Made by a program: the position numbers and the translations under genes. This document shows positions 1 to 10,387 of a stretch of 64,000 nucleotides of DNA, piece by piece. The stretch's first letter is position 1. Every line of letters begins with the position of its first letter. The notes below the pieces were generated by a model. It was given only the letters and a program-made list of their open reading frames with translations, had not been told where the DNA came from and did no database searches. This DNA comes from Dasyornis broadbenti (taxonomy: Eukaryota; Chordata; Aves; Passeriformes; Dasyornithidae): assembly GCA_013397935.1 (NCBI GenBank), contig VZRN01002993.1, forward strand, positions 600,231-664,230. Direction: 5' to 3'.

Positions 1-512
1 CATGGATGAGAGACCCCATGCTGCAGCAGTTTTGGGAGGAATGTCTGCCTGTGGGGGGGTGCTTATGTTGTGGCAGGTTCAGGCGGGCTGCTTCTTGTGA
101 GATTTGGGATCCACGATTACACAGAGGAAAAGACTCCTCTCCCTGAGCAGCGGAAGAAGATCTTGGTGATTAACTGACCTACCTATGCCCCCACCCCGCC
201 CCCACCCCGCCCCATGCCTTGTTCCCCTGAGCAGCTGCTGGGAAGGAGGGACAGGGGTGAGTGGAGAAACGGTGTCTGTGAAGGTCTTATTTTACTTCTC
301 ATTTACTTCTCTGACTCTGTTAGCAATACATGATTTTACAGCTTTAAGTTTGGCATGTTTTGCCCTGACTGCGTCTTCTCCTGGTTCCTTACCTCAACTC
401 ATGAGCTCTGTGTGTGTTATTTATTTTTCTCTCCTCTCCCAACTGTGGCAGGGGAGAATGAGTGAGTAGATGTTGTGGGTGCCTGGCATTTGGCCAGGGT
501 CAAACCACAACA
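1..512 (+). mobile_element. ERV-type LTR, 3' portion, cut by the left window edge
   Basis: GC-richer than the flanking DNA, with imperfect internal subrepeats (GACCCCATGCTG..., CTGCCTGTGGG...). The order of landmarks matches a common avian LTR: C-rich block (188-213), then TTTACTTCTCATTTACTTCT, then TTTTGCCCTGAC, then CCTGGCATTTGGCCAGGGTC, then CAAACCACAACA, where the element ends in the expected ACA. The minus-strand copy at 44215-45300 has the same landmarks in the same order. The 5' end lies off the window. No coding capacity is seen. Family assignment is by recognition, without a database search. Confidence 0.6.
188..213 (-). repeat. C-rich direct repeat; G-quadruplex-capable on minus strand
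   Basis: Two copies of a CCCCCACCCCGCC-type unit in tandem. The minus strand has five runs of at least four G with 1-nt loops, and contains GGGGCGGGG, a GC-box type motif. It lies inside the left-edge LTR. Confidence 0.6.
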
Positions 513-3500
513 TTCGTGCATTGTATGCCTACCATTTTACTACAGTTAAGCTTCACCAGAAAATTAATCTGTTTTTTTCCCGCCTTAACAAGCATTCTGT
601 TCACCAGAACTTCACACTCTGTAAATTCATTCAGTCAAAAAAATTGCCAGCACCAATGGGACACTCTTTTAGTTCATCAATACCTAGAGTACAGTACTTC
701 AATACAGTAGTACAGAAACATGGAAAATCTTTCTGCATTCACAGAAAACTGTATAATAATAGTGTCAGAGATGCTATATTTCTTGGTACATTTCTAGTAT
801 ACTTTTCTACGTATCCATTGAGTGTGCATTCAGGCATTTACAACAGCTGTTAAACTGCCAAGAAATAAAGATCTTTAATAAAAGCCACTTGGGGTTCATC
901 TTTCAGCTTTTATTCTCAGGTTTTCTATGCACTGAAAGCAAGGAGATGATCCGGTTGCTTTGTTGAAGCATTGTATTTTGAGCAGAGTGATGAGTTGCTG
1001 GATGCTGTGCCAATAGGCTAAATGCTCATGAACAGGCTGGATCTTGGAAATAAGTTGATGTAAGTATTGTGGGCATGTTAGAGTTAATCTGTCCTTAAAG
1101 CTGGCAGTAGTGGCAATGACACAGCAGGAAACACCGGTCTGAGACATGCCAGGTCTAGCAAACCTGCCAGTGACCCAGCATCAGTAGGCTGCAGTCCTGC
1201 ATCACTGTGCCTTCATTGCTTTTATATGCTCTTGCCTTCGTCCTAGAAATAACGCCACCATAAATGCGAGTTATACAATCATATTGCACTTTCAACAACT
1301 TTAATTTCTCCACTTGCATTCAATGGTATCATGTTTAATGTGCTTTGTGGTCTGTTTAGCCTTGCAGCAACTCCTGCCCCTAATAAATCTGTGAGTTGTG
1401 TTGGGTTTCTTCTTTCTATTTTTCATTTATCCTTAAGGTTTCAGGTAAAAGTTCTATTTGGGTTTAATATCATGATTATTGTACATTGAAATGAACACTG
1501 TCTGTGTTACTTATACGTAAGATTGCCTTTCTCCATTATGCAAGATTCATAATTTCATTTCTTATTGCAAATGAATAGCTTTTGTTATTTAGAAGCTAAT
1601 ACATGCTTGTGGTTTAATAATACTTGGAAATAAGGAAAATGTAATTACAAAGGCTATGCTCCCCATTAACTTGTTTGTACACTAGACTATGTCCACTCTT
1701 AGTAGCAATGTCATCGTAATATTCCAATGAACTGAAGATAGAGGGAAAAATGAGCACGGTGCCAATTTTAGCCTTAGCTGCAGGAAGGGATTAGTCTTTA
1801 ATCCACAAAGATACGTTCCCAGCCCTGCTGTTTGAAGTAGTAGGTTTCTCGGTGTTCATACACTCTCTGTCACTCAGCAGTATTTGCAGGTGCCTCCCTC
1901 AGTACAGCAAATCTCAGCTCACACGTTACAGGAGTGGGGGAGAGGAACAGTGCTTAAACAGGGGTTGGCTAAACATTCTGTTAGTATAACTAGCATGCAT
2001 ACTGCTTCATATTTATTTCTTGGTAGCCTAGACCGATCACTCCTGGGAAACCACCTTTCTCATGAATGAGGGCAATTTTTCCACCTGAGCCTTTGACTCA
2101 GGATTGCTGGGGCATGCAGGACAGTGATGGATTTCTTTCTCTGCTGCTGAAGATGTCTGTGGCAAGAGAGCAGAGTTGCCTTCTCACTGATCTCCTCTTG
2201 CCTTTCAACTGTTAAAACAAGCAGGATCATCACAGCAGAAGAGAGCAGGGCATCCAGCAACCCCGCTAACTCTGCTAAATATAGAAACCACGTTGGTGAG
2301 AGAAGCAGCAGAACAGCTTGCACTGCTAATAGCTTCCCTCTCTGAGAAGTGAACATTCACACATCCGCTGTGAATCCCAGCAGCCCAGAGCTAGAAGAAG
2401 GGGTCATATAGATTTTTCTATACTTAATAAAGTCTTTAGGATTTTAAACACTTTGACTGTGGCAGAAATAGGCAGCTTTGGACACACTTAAAACTCTGAA
2501 GCAATCAAGATATCATCCAAGTAAATAAGCACTTTCACTCCCAGAGACCTTAGGAAATTAATAACTCATCCCATAACCATGACTATTCTTGGAGCAATGC
2601 ACAGGCCAAACACCCTTGTGTACTGCTGATGTGTAGCACCTGTCTCCAAAGACCTTCAAAGCTGCTCTAAGTGACTTCAATACAAAAGCGTCAGGATGCT
2701 AAATGAGGTTTTACCTGAAATCTATTTATATCTGAAAAGGTCCATTTTTAAAATGTGACTTTTCTGTCTGAAAATTGACATGAACAACCTATCTGTAGTC
2801 ACAAAACCATCTGAGGTGAAGAGTTTAGCATGATGAAACTAGTTAATTTAGTATTAACAAGCAATTCCCTTTTACATATAACACTGAGTTAGATTTATCT
2901 GCATTTTATATAGCATTAATTAAGTTCAGATGTGAATTCCAGATTTTTAGACTGATCCAGACTTGAATTTTTAAATTTTTTTTCTTTTCTTTTTTAAGGA
3001 TGAAATTTTTTATCAGTACTAATATAGCATATATGGTAGAACTGTAAAATCAAGGTACAGTCTTATCCTTCTTTTCTGGTGTGCTTGCCCCTCACATAGT
3101 CATGAAGTGACTGGTTTTGTAGAACTGGAGTCTCCTGTACAATTTGCAAACTAGCTACTGTTCATTTGAACTAATGCATGTTTGCTGAAAGAGAAGCTGC
3201 TTATGACCAAAAGATACACTACACTGAAAACAAGAACATGAAAAGAATAAAGTGAAAATACAAGTTTTTCTTAAGATTAGGATATGTTTTGATCACCTTA
3301 ATCTAACCTTAATTGTATATTTAACAATCTTTTCTAAGCACTGAAATTAAGTTTAGCCTCACTTACATTAATGAAGATATGCTAAGTAATATTAACTATG
3401 AATCCACACTGAAAAATCTGAGCTGAAGAAAGCAGAAAATGACATTTTAAAACTGGAAGGTAAGGGTGAAAATGAAGCTGCTTTAGTATAGGAGAATTGG

Positions 3501-6500
3501 CAACTTAACCTTATGCAACTGGGCCTATGTATTTTTGCCTTAGGCTGGAAGAGCACAAGATGAGCAGTTTCTTCTTAGAAGGCTGAAAATACATGGTTAC
3601 AAAATCCAGTGGGTCTGTACTGACTTTGCTATTTTCTCTATTTCTTCAGCATCTCATCTCAAGACCTCTCATTGTTATGGAAACAGATACACATATTGGT
3701 ATATGGCAGTCATTAGCTAGAATAACTTTTTCAAGAAATTAAACTTATACAAGAAAACAATTTAAATAAACTAGAAAAACACTAGCCAGGTTTTTCTACA
3801 GACTTCCAAACTACCCTAAGCACCTTTTCTAAACATTTACTCCCCTCTCATTAAGAAACTGAAATAGGCACTAGCTACAATAGGTGATAAAAAATATTTT
3901 TAAAGAAAGCCAACTATTACTATATTATTTGCTTAATTCAGACTTTTTAAGTCTTGTCTTTTCACAGAATAGTTAACATGTTTAGCTAGTTTAAACTTGT
4001 GTTATGCTATGAATTAGATAACTTTCAGCTTCTCCATGATCTTTTGGTTTACAACTTACAAAGGATTTCAGCATATGCATCTGCAAAGCCCCTTCTGAGG
4101 AACTAGGTGCTGTCTCAAATAATAGTATTTTATTATGCAGGGATGAGTTCTGTCTCTTCTCATCTCATGGTTGCTCTGCATGGGCTTTTGGTCCTGCTGC
4201 ACTTAAACCGCTCTTTCTAAAAGCTGATTTCTTAAGAATCTGATTTTCTACCTGCACAGCAGGAAGCTGGATTGCCTCTCTTAACACTAAGGACACTTAA
4301 GGGTTAAAGTAACTTCAGAGGTCTATTCTGTAGTGTTAAAACTGTGAAGAATAAAAATTTGAAACACACAGAAGTACACTGGAGTCTTGTTAGCAGTGCT
4401 GCTGGAAAATGTGTTTTGTTTCCTGGGCATAGTCCTTTCCATTGTGTTAAAACTATTTTCTTTCTCCAAACATAGCAAGAAAATGCAGTTGTCTGTTTAT
4501 AGGATACATTGAACTGTTATTGTCAAGAGTACTTATACTCAGTACTGGGTTGGATACAGCCTATTTTTCATCTGCAGCCCATGTACATCTATCTTTTTAT
4601 TACAAACCCTTTTGCATTACACAGAAAAGACATCAGTTCTGTTGGCAGAGGACATGTACATTTTTTTTTTTTTAATTATTTTCATTTCATTATTTCTTTT
4701 CTTATGAAAATAATTATTTAATTATTTCTTATGAAACTACTGACAAATTCTCAGATTCCTTACAGTTAGATTTAATAAAAGAGGTATTCTACTTCTGTAG
4801 CGTTTTTTATATTAATAATTAAGACAAATGCAATAGTAAGTCCCTTAGAAGGAACACTTGTCAAATAGTTTAATATTATCTATTCTGAAGCTTTCACTTG
4901 AATCCAATTAATACCAGAGTGCGACAGTGGAGGACCTTCAGCTGAGGCTTTTCAAATTCATCAAAAATTGTAATGAGTACTTGTATCCATATTCTGGCAA
5001 AGCCAAGTCCATCTTTCAGAAATTAAGGAGAATAGGAACTTTGCAGTCATAAAAAGCCACGATTTACGTTTAAGTTGTTAATCCTGTGCTACAATTCATT
5101 ACATGTAATTGGTTTCTTAATTGCATCTCCTCAAAAATCCTATCTGTTCAAAGTTCAGCAACCTCTTGCTGGTGAGACCAGCACAGTCCAATCTTCACTT
5201 AGACATATTTGCCTTTTCCAGGTGTTGTCAGAATTTCAGTAATGAACTCACTGAGACTTACCTGACACAGCATCAATAAGTGAAGAATGTGATGGTTCAT
5301 TTTGTGGAGCATGAATCATGCTTAAAGGAAACCAGTGACACTTTAGTCACATTAATGAAATTTTATTAACTTAGCGAAGTAGTTTTCAAAGTCTTTTTCA
5401 GCCTTCTGGTGATCATGTGCGTCCTTCTATAATGAACAGACAGATTGGCAACTGTCTGTACTTCCTTAGTTACTTTTTAAGAATCTTTGTGTCTGTTTCC
5501 TTCTTACATCAGAGCTATGCTAGTTGAAATCCACTGTCTTAGTAAATAAATGAAAAACGCAAGACTTCTGACTAGAAATACTGCAAGAAAAAGCAACGTA
5601 TATAATGGCTAATGAATTTGTTTCGGGCTAATTGTTCTGCTGCAGGACTGCACCCCAATCGGCAAACCCCAAATACATGAGCATATGTAGAGATAAAGCT
5701 GCAAAAAGATAAAGGCTTTTCAATGCCTTGGAAAATCTGTCCATCTGTGCAGTTCCACTTTTCAGATAGAAAAATAACTCATCCATTTTTTAAAAAAAGA
5801 AGGACAGATGTAAATATAGTACGAATATTAATGCATGAAACTTGTGGATGATATGAGAGGTTCCAGTTCATGAATGTGGTGTAATTTCACTTAGATACCT
5901 TGCTTGCCATGAAGTCAGATCTGCCAGTGGAAATTACTGATTCTTGTATCCAGCCGTTATTAGCTCACCCAGTAACTTGAAAGTCATCTTGGTGAGCTTT
6001 GCCACTTCCCTCAGAAGTTGGTTATTGTAGTTCACACTAAAATCAATGCAAACTCCATCAGATTGTTTAAAATGACTCTAAACCATGTTGCATTTAGAAC
6101 AGTAGCTTAGACTTTGTATGATTTTGGTTGTCTGTATACTTCTCAAACAAGCAGTACAAGTAACTATGAATGCTCTTTGGGTGTTTGGTGCTTACATCTG
6201 ACATTGCTTGCAATTTGCAAATATAGTTGTTCAGAAAGCAAAGTGATCATGACTTTCCTAGTGTTAAAATGCAGCTGCATATAAATACATAGATATGTCT
6301 AAATGTGTAGTTGTGTCATAGATGCCTGTCATTTAAAAATTTTATCAAGATGGATCCTCAGTTCACCATCTGTCCACTCAGTTGCCTCAGCTGGTTATCA
6401 GAGGAGTTGAAATATGACAGTAAAATTTATATTACTTTGGAGGAAGGAGAGGGACAGAGAAAGCAGATTGTCTAAGGAAAAACAATGCAGAGTAAATCAA

Positions 6501-9269
6501 TTTATATAATATCCTGGCTGCAAAGTAAATGTAAGCAAATGGCCTCATTTAATAGACATTGTTTTCTTGATCAAAACATGTCTTCTCTGTGTGTAATGTT
6601 TGTGTGTATTCCTTAGTGTGATTTATAGCAGAGTTTTCATTCCTGCTGTACTCCTATATCAACAGGCAATTGCTCACATGCTGATCTATCATCTTAATGC
6701 AGTGGAAAAGTATCTTCTTGCAGAACTGGTGAGCATTCTGAGGAGAGTGCCTCAGATGAGCTGAGAAGCAGGCACTTCAGTGAACAGTATCTTGCAACTC
6801 TCTTTGAGGTACCTCTGTAGCTTTGAAAACATCCTCTTAATGACAGAGACTGAATGAAAGCAAAAAGTTGAAGAGACACTTAACAAGACCTGCCTGTGAA
6901 AGACAGAGTAAAACCTTGTTAAAACTGGAACTGGAGCCCTTTTCCCAGCTCAGGCCCAAGCTGGGATGGGCATGCCTCTCCCAGAACAGGCACACAAAGC
7001 CACCACTTGAAAATCAGAAGTGGGACTGGAAGTACCCAGTGTTTGTTTAATCAAGATATGGAAAAAAGATAAAAGATCTGTAATTCCAGGGTTTTTTTGA
7101 CAGAAATAGGCGCTGCAAATTTGGAAAAAGTCCCTGTTGGACAGCGTTTTTGAAGACCTGGGTAAAGACCATTTCTTCTGTGACATGCAATGTTTTGTAA
7201 ATATGTTAATTAATTTCATTCATTCTGTCAAATTTGTATCTCAAAATATTGTACTATTCTTACTTTGCATGTCACAATAGGAATTTCATTTTTGACAGGA
7301 CTTAAAAAAAGCATTACAAAACTTTTCAAACAGATGTTTGTAGGTCTGTTTTATTCTTAGTTCTATAATGAAATGCAATTCCAACAATTTTGTTGAGGTA
7401 CACCTTTTACTGCTCCTTTTATACCACTGTTGGCTAACAGTAGGATAAATTGGACATAACTCGACAAATTATATTTCCCAAAGAATCATTCAATTCTTTC
7501 TGTCATCCCTTTCCCTAGCAAGTATAAAATATAAGCTCTGGTTTTCTTAAAGATTCAAAGGCAAGTTGTGAGTTGTGATGCTTGAATGCAAATTTTCACA
7601 AATTAATTCCAGTCTTTGCTATTCTCAAACATTTTGTCAAGTCCTGGTTACTTATAAACACTGCTCTACAAAAAATGTGTTGTCAAATTATTGTAAAAGT
7701 AATGCAAATATATAAATTTCCTATTTTTTCATTTTATTCACAAGAAAAGAGAAAAAACAAGTAGATATGTAATATTAATTTAAAAAACCCAAATCTTTTT
7801 TACAGAAACATAATGTGGCAGGGAATAGAAGATGTTTGTAGGAAAAAAATCAAACTTGTGCAAGGATTGATCTGCTTTTAGAAGCTCTTGTGCAGGAATA
7901 GACGGGGTGATACTCTGTTTTGTGGTTTAGTGAACAGTGACAGATTTAAATACTAAGCAAAACAGTAAATCAAGAAAAAGGTCTCAGAGATGCCCTGAGT
8001 TAAGAAATTGGCTGCTGTGCTTGAACATCCCATTCTGTTGTACCAAGATGTTCTTAGACAAAGTTCCTAGGCAGACAATTATGTATTCTTACCATGTTTC
8101 CCTATGGCTAAGTATTATTCCCTCCTTGGGCTAAAGGCTTTTAACCTACAGTACAGTTTCAGTCAAAATTTATGAGTATAGAGAATAAAGCAATTTGGAG
8201 TAACATGGCAAGAATCATGCTTTATTATTTCTCTTTCTTACTTAATGGTTTGTGCTTCTCTGGCAAGGAAATTAGGAATTTTCTTTTCACTTCAGCCAGA
8301 CTGGACAGCATTTTCTGTCACTCAGTTTGTCTGATATCAGCCTTCTTACTGATGGAACATAGTTAGTCCTTCACTTGCTGAGTTTTCACATATTATGTAG
8401 CCACATAACCCACCTAAAATATCTTATCAGATAGTTTGCTTTGCTTTGCATCTTTGTCGTACAGGTGTAAATTGCTTTCCAAAATGCACAGGAGTACCAG
8501 ACAAAGTGAATATCAAAGATGCACAGCATCATAGGGAAAAGAACATAATTAATGCAACAAACATCCATTTAAATCAAGAATGTGAAAATGTGTGCAAGAC
8601 ACTTCTGTTTCACAGAAGTACTGCAAAAATTCTGGCTTTGAAGAGTTAAGAGGCTGTTACTAAGTATTCCCTGCATCATTTTAGTTCTAGTCTTCTGAAG
8701 CAATAGTTAAGATTTCTACCAAGTACAAAGACGTTAACAGAGGATGTTAGAATGCTGAAAACGCAGCTTAGAAAATCATGTCAGCACAGGAAGCACTGCT
8801 GAGATGGCTAAAAATAAGGTCTAATTCTCTATAAACCAAGAAGCTTCAGTGGACAGTGAATGACGTCCATCAGTTCCCTGCAGCAGAGCCTTTCATGGCA
8901 TTCCAACATTTTGCTGACACATTCTCGATGGAAGTTTAACAATGAGTTATATAAAAAGAATGTTATTTAACTTACTGTTGGAAACGGTTAGTTAGCTCTA
9001 TGATTTATGTAAAAAGAGAATTGTAGAGAATTCAAAACCAAGAATCAACATGTAAATTACTGAAAGATGGATCTGAAATTCTTCTGAAACTTCAACTGGA
9101 AATCCTTTTCTTTGATCTGAAAGAGGCTGGAGTCTGCAGGATTGAACTCTGTGCATTTTTTCAGATTCTACTTCTGATTTGGGTGTGCGAGACTGAAATG
9201 TTAATGCTTCAAACAATTGGCCTTTTGCAAGGGCAGGGGGTGCTTTGCTGATGATGTGTAAGGTAACAG
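513..9269. other. Unique AT-rich intergenic DNA, no gene recognised
   Basis: No repeat family, RNA gene or credible coding sequence was recognised in this 8.7 kb. All open frames are short (127 codons or fewer), without recognisable motifs, as expected by chance in AT-rich DNA. Contents worth naming are a perfect inverted repeat at 4673-4716 and short T-rich runs (about 2968-2998 and 4661-4673). This is presumably part of the gene desert 3' of LINGO2. Confidence 0.6.
4673..4716. repeat. Perfect 13-bp inverted repeat with 18-nt loop
   Basis: TAATTATTTTCAT at 4673-4685 is exactly reverse-complemented by ATGAAAATAATTA at 4704-4716. The loop is T-rich (TTCATTATTTCTTTTCTT). A partial direct copy of the loop and right arm follows. 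Arms are wholly AT-rich except one pair, so this may be chance or a cruciform-prone site; no gene context explains it. Confidence 0.75.
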
Positions 9270-9861
9270 CCTGGGGGCAGAGGGGGTGAGCACCAGAGGA
9301 TGACCATGACAAATCAACCACCTTTGTTTAGCAACAAGCTAGAGTTTAAGCCACCTAAGGGAGAAGGCCAATAGGAAGCAGATATCATCGGGACAGTGCT
9401 TTTCATCATGCCAATGTGCTCCCTTGCATAATCAGATCAAGTGTGAAACTGCTCCCTCCCGGCGAGGGGCAGATGCCCACACTCACGTGTAGACCTGAAG
9501 GTATCTGGCCCTTCTGATACCTGGGCAACTGGCTCAACTACACTGATGGGAGAGGCAGCTGTATTGTCTTAGAAGGTGTCACAGACCACCGAAGGCCCCC
9601 AATGTGCCCCCATACTCATTTTTGGCATCTTCCACCAGGGGACTCTGCATGATCCACAGGTCACCAAAGGCAGGTACCTGGGCATTCCCACATCCCACAC
9701 AAACCTGAACGTGTATTAACCCATTGAACTCTGTGTTTCATGGGCTTCCCCCATTGCTGATGGATCAAGACTGTGACCATCACTTCAACCAGCAGTCACC
9801 AAAATTGCAACAATTGGGTCTCATCTCTGACCCACGAATGGTGACTTCTTTCTTTACTTAA

Positions 9862-10163
9862 TCTTCCTTCCTTCCCTCCTTCTGTGCCTTCCGCACCTTC
9901 CTTCCGCACCTTCCTTCCGCGTCTTCCACACTTCCACACTTCCATCTGCACTTCCTTCCACACTTCCTTCCTTCTGCGCTTCCTTCCACACTTCCTCCCT
10001 CCTTGCCTTCCTTCCGTACTTCCTTTCACACTTCCTTCCACACTTCCTTCCGCACTTCCGCACTTCCTTCTGCACTTCCTTCCTTCCGCACTTCCTCCCT
10101 CCTTCCCTTCCTCCCTCCCTCCCTCCCTCCCTTGGTCCCTCCTTCCCTCCTTCCTTCCTTCCT
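9862..10163. repeat. Degenerate TTCC / CTTCCRCACTTC minisatellite
   Basis: About 300 bp almost pure in pyrimidines on the plus strand, built from TTCC tetranucleotides and 12-nt variants of CTTCCGCACTTC and CTTCCACACTTC, ending in CCCT and TTCC runs. It lies between two conserved parts of the surrounding LTR, so it is an expansion of the LTR's own pyrimidine tract. The long open frames on both strands here (PSFRTFL..., EGSVKGS...) are products of the repeat and are not genes. Confidence 0.92.
10113..10131 (-). repeat. (CCCT)4CCC: G-quadruplex motif on minus strand
   Basis: Five C3 runs separated by single T. The minus strand is (GGGA)4GGG, a canonical G3N1 quadruplex motif with the shortest loops, and the plus strand could form an i-motif. 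Confidence 0.85.
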
Positions 10164-10179
10164 GTTTGTTTGTTTGTTC
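10164..10179. repeat. (TGTT)n short microsatellite
   Basis: About four TGTT units directly after the TTCC tract, inside the same LTR. Confidence 0.8.
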
Positions 10180-10381
10180 TAACTTCTTCTTCTCTTAATA
10201 CATTGTAAGCCAGACTAAAAAATTCCAGTCAATGCCTTAGTAAGTGCCTGGTGTCTGGATAAGTTAAAGCTGGCTCAGTTTAAGTTGGCTCAGTTAAAGT
10301 TTGTGAAGCACCTTACTTTGTCTTGATGTTGTTTTAAATCAGCCAAGTACCTTATTCTACCTTAATGCTCTAAAGTTTGCA

Positions 10382-10387
10382 AATAAA
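10382..10387 (+). promoter_or_regulatory. AATAAA within the LTR
   Basis: Canonical poly(A) hexamer about 116 nt before the LTR 3' end, in the position expected of the LTR's own polyadenylation signal. Confidence 0.5.

Noticed and set aside
9796..10198. Open frames on both strands over the TTCC tract (Arg/Lys/Gly-rich and Pro/Ser/Phe-rich)
   Set aside because: They are translations of a microsatellite, with no domain and repeat-driven composition.
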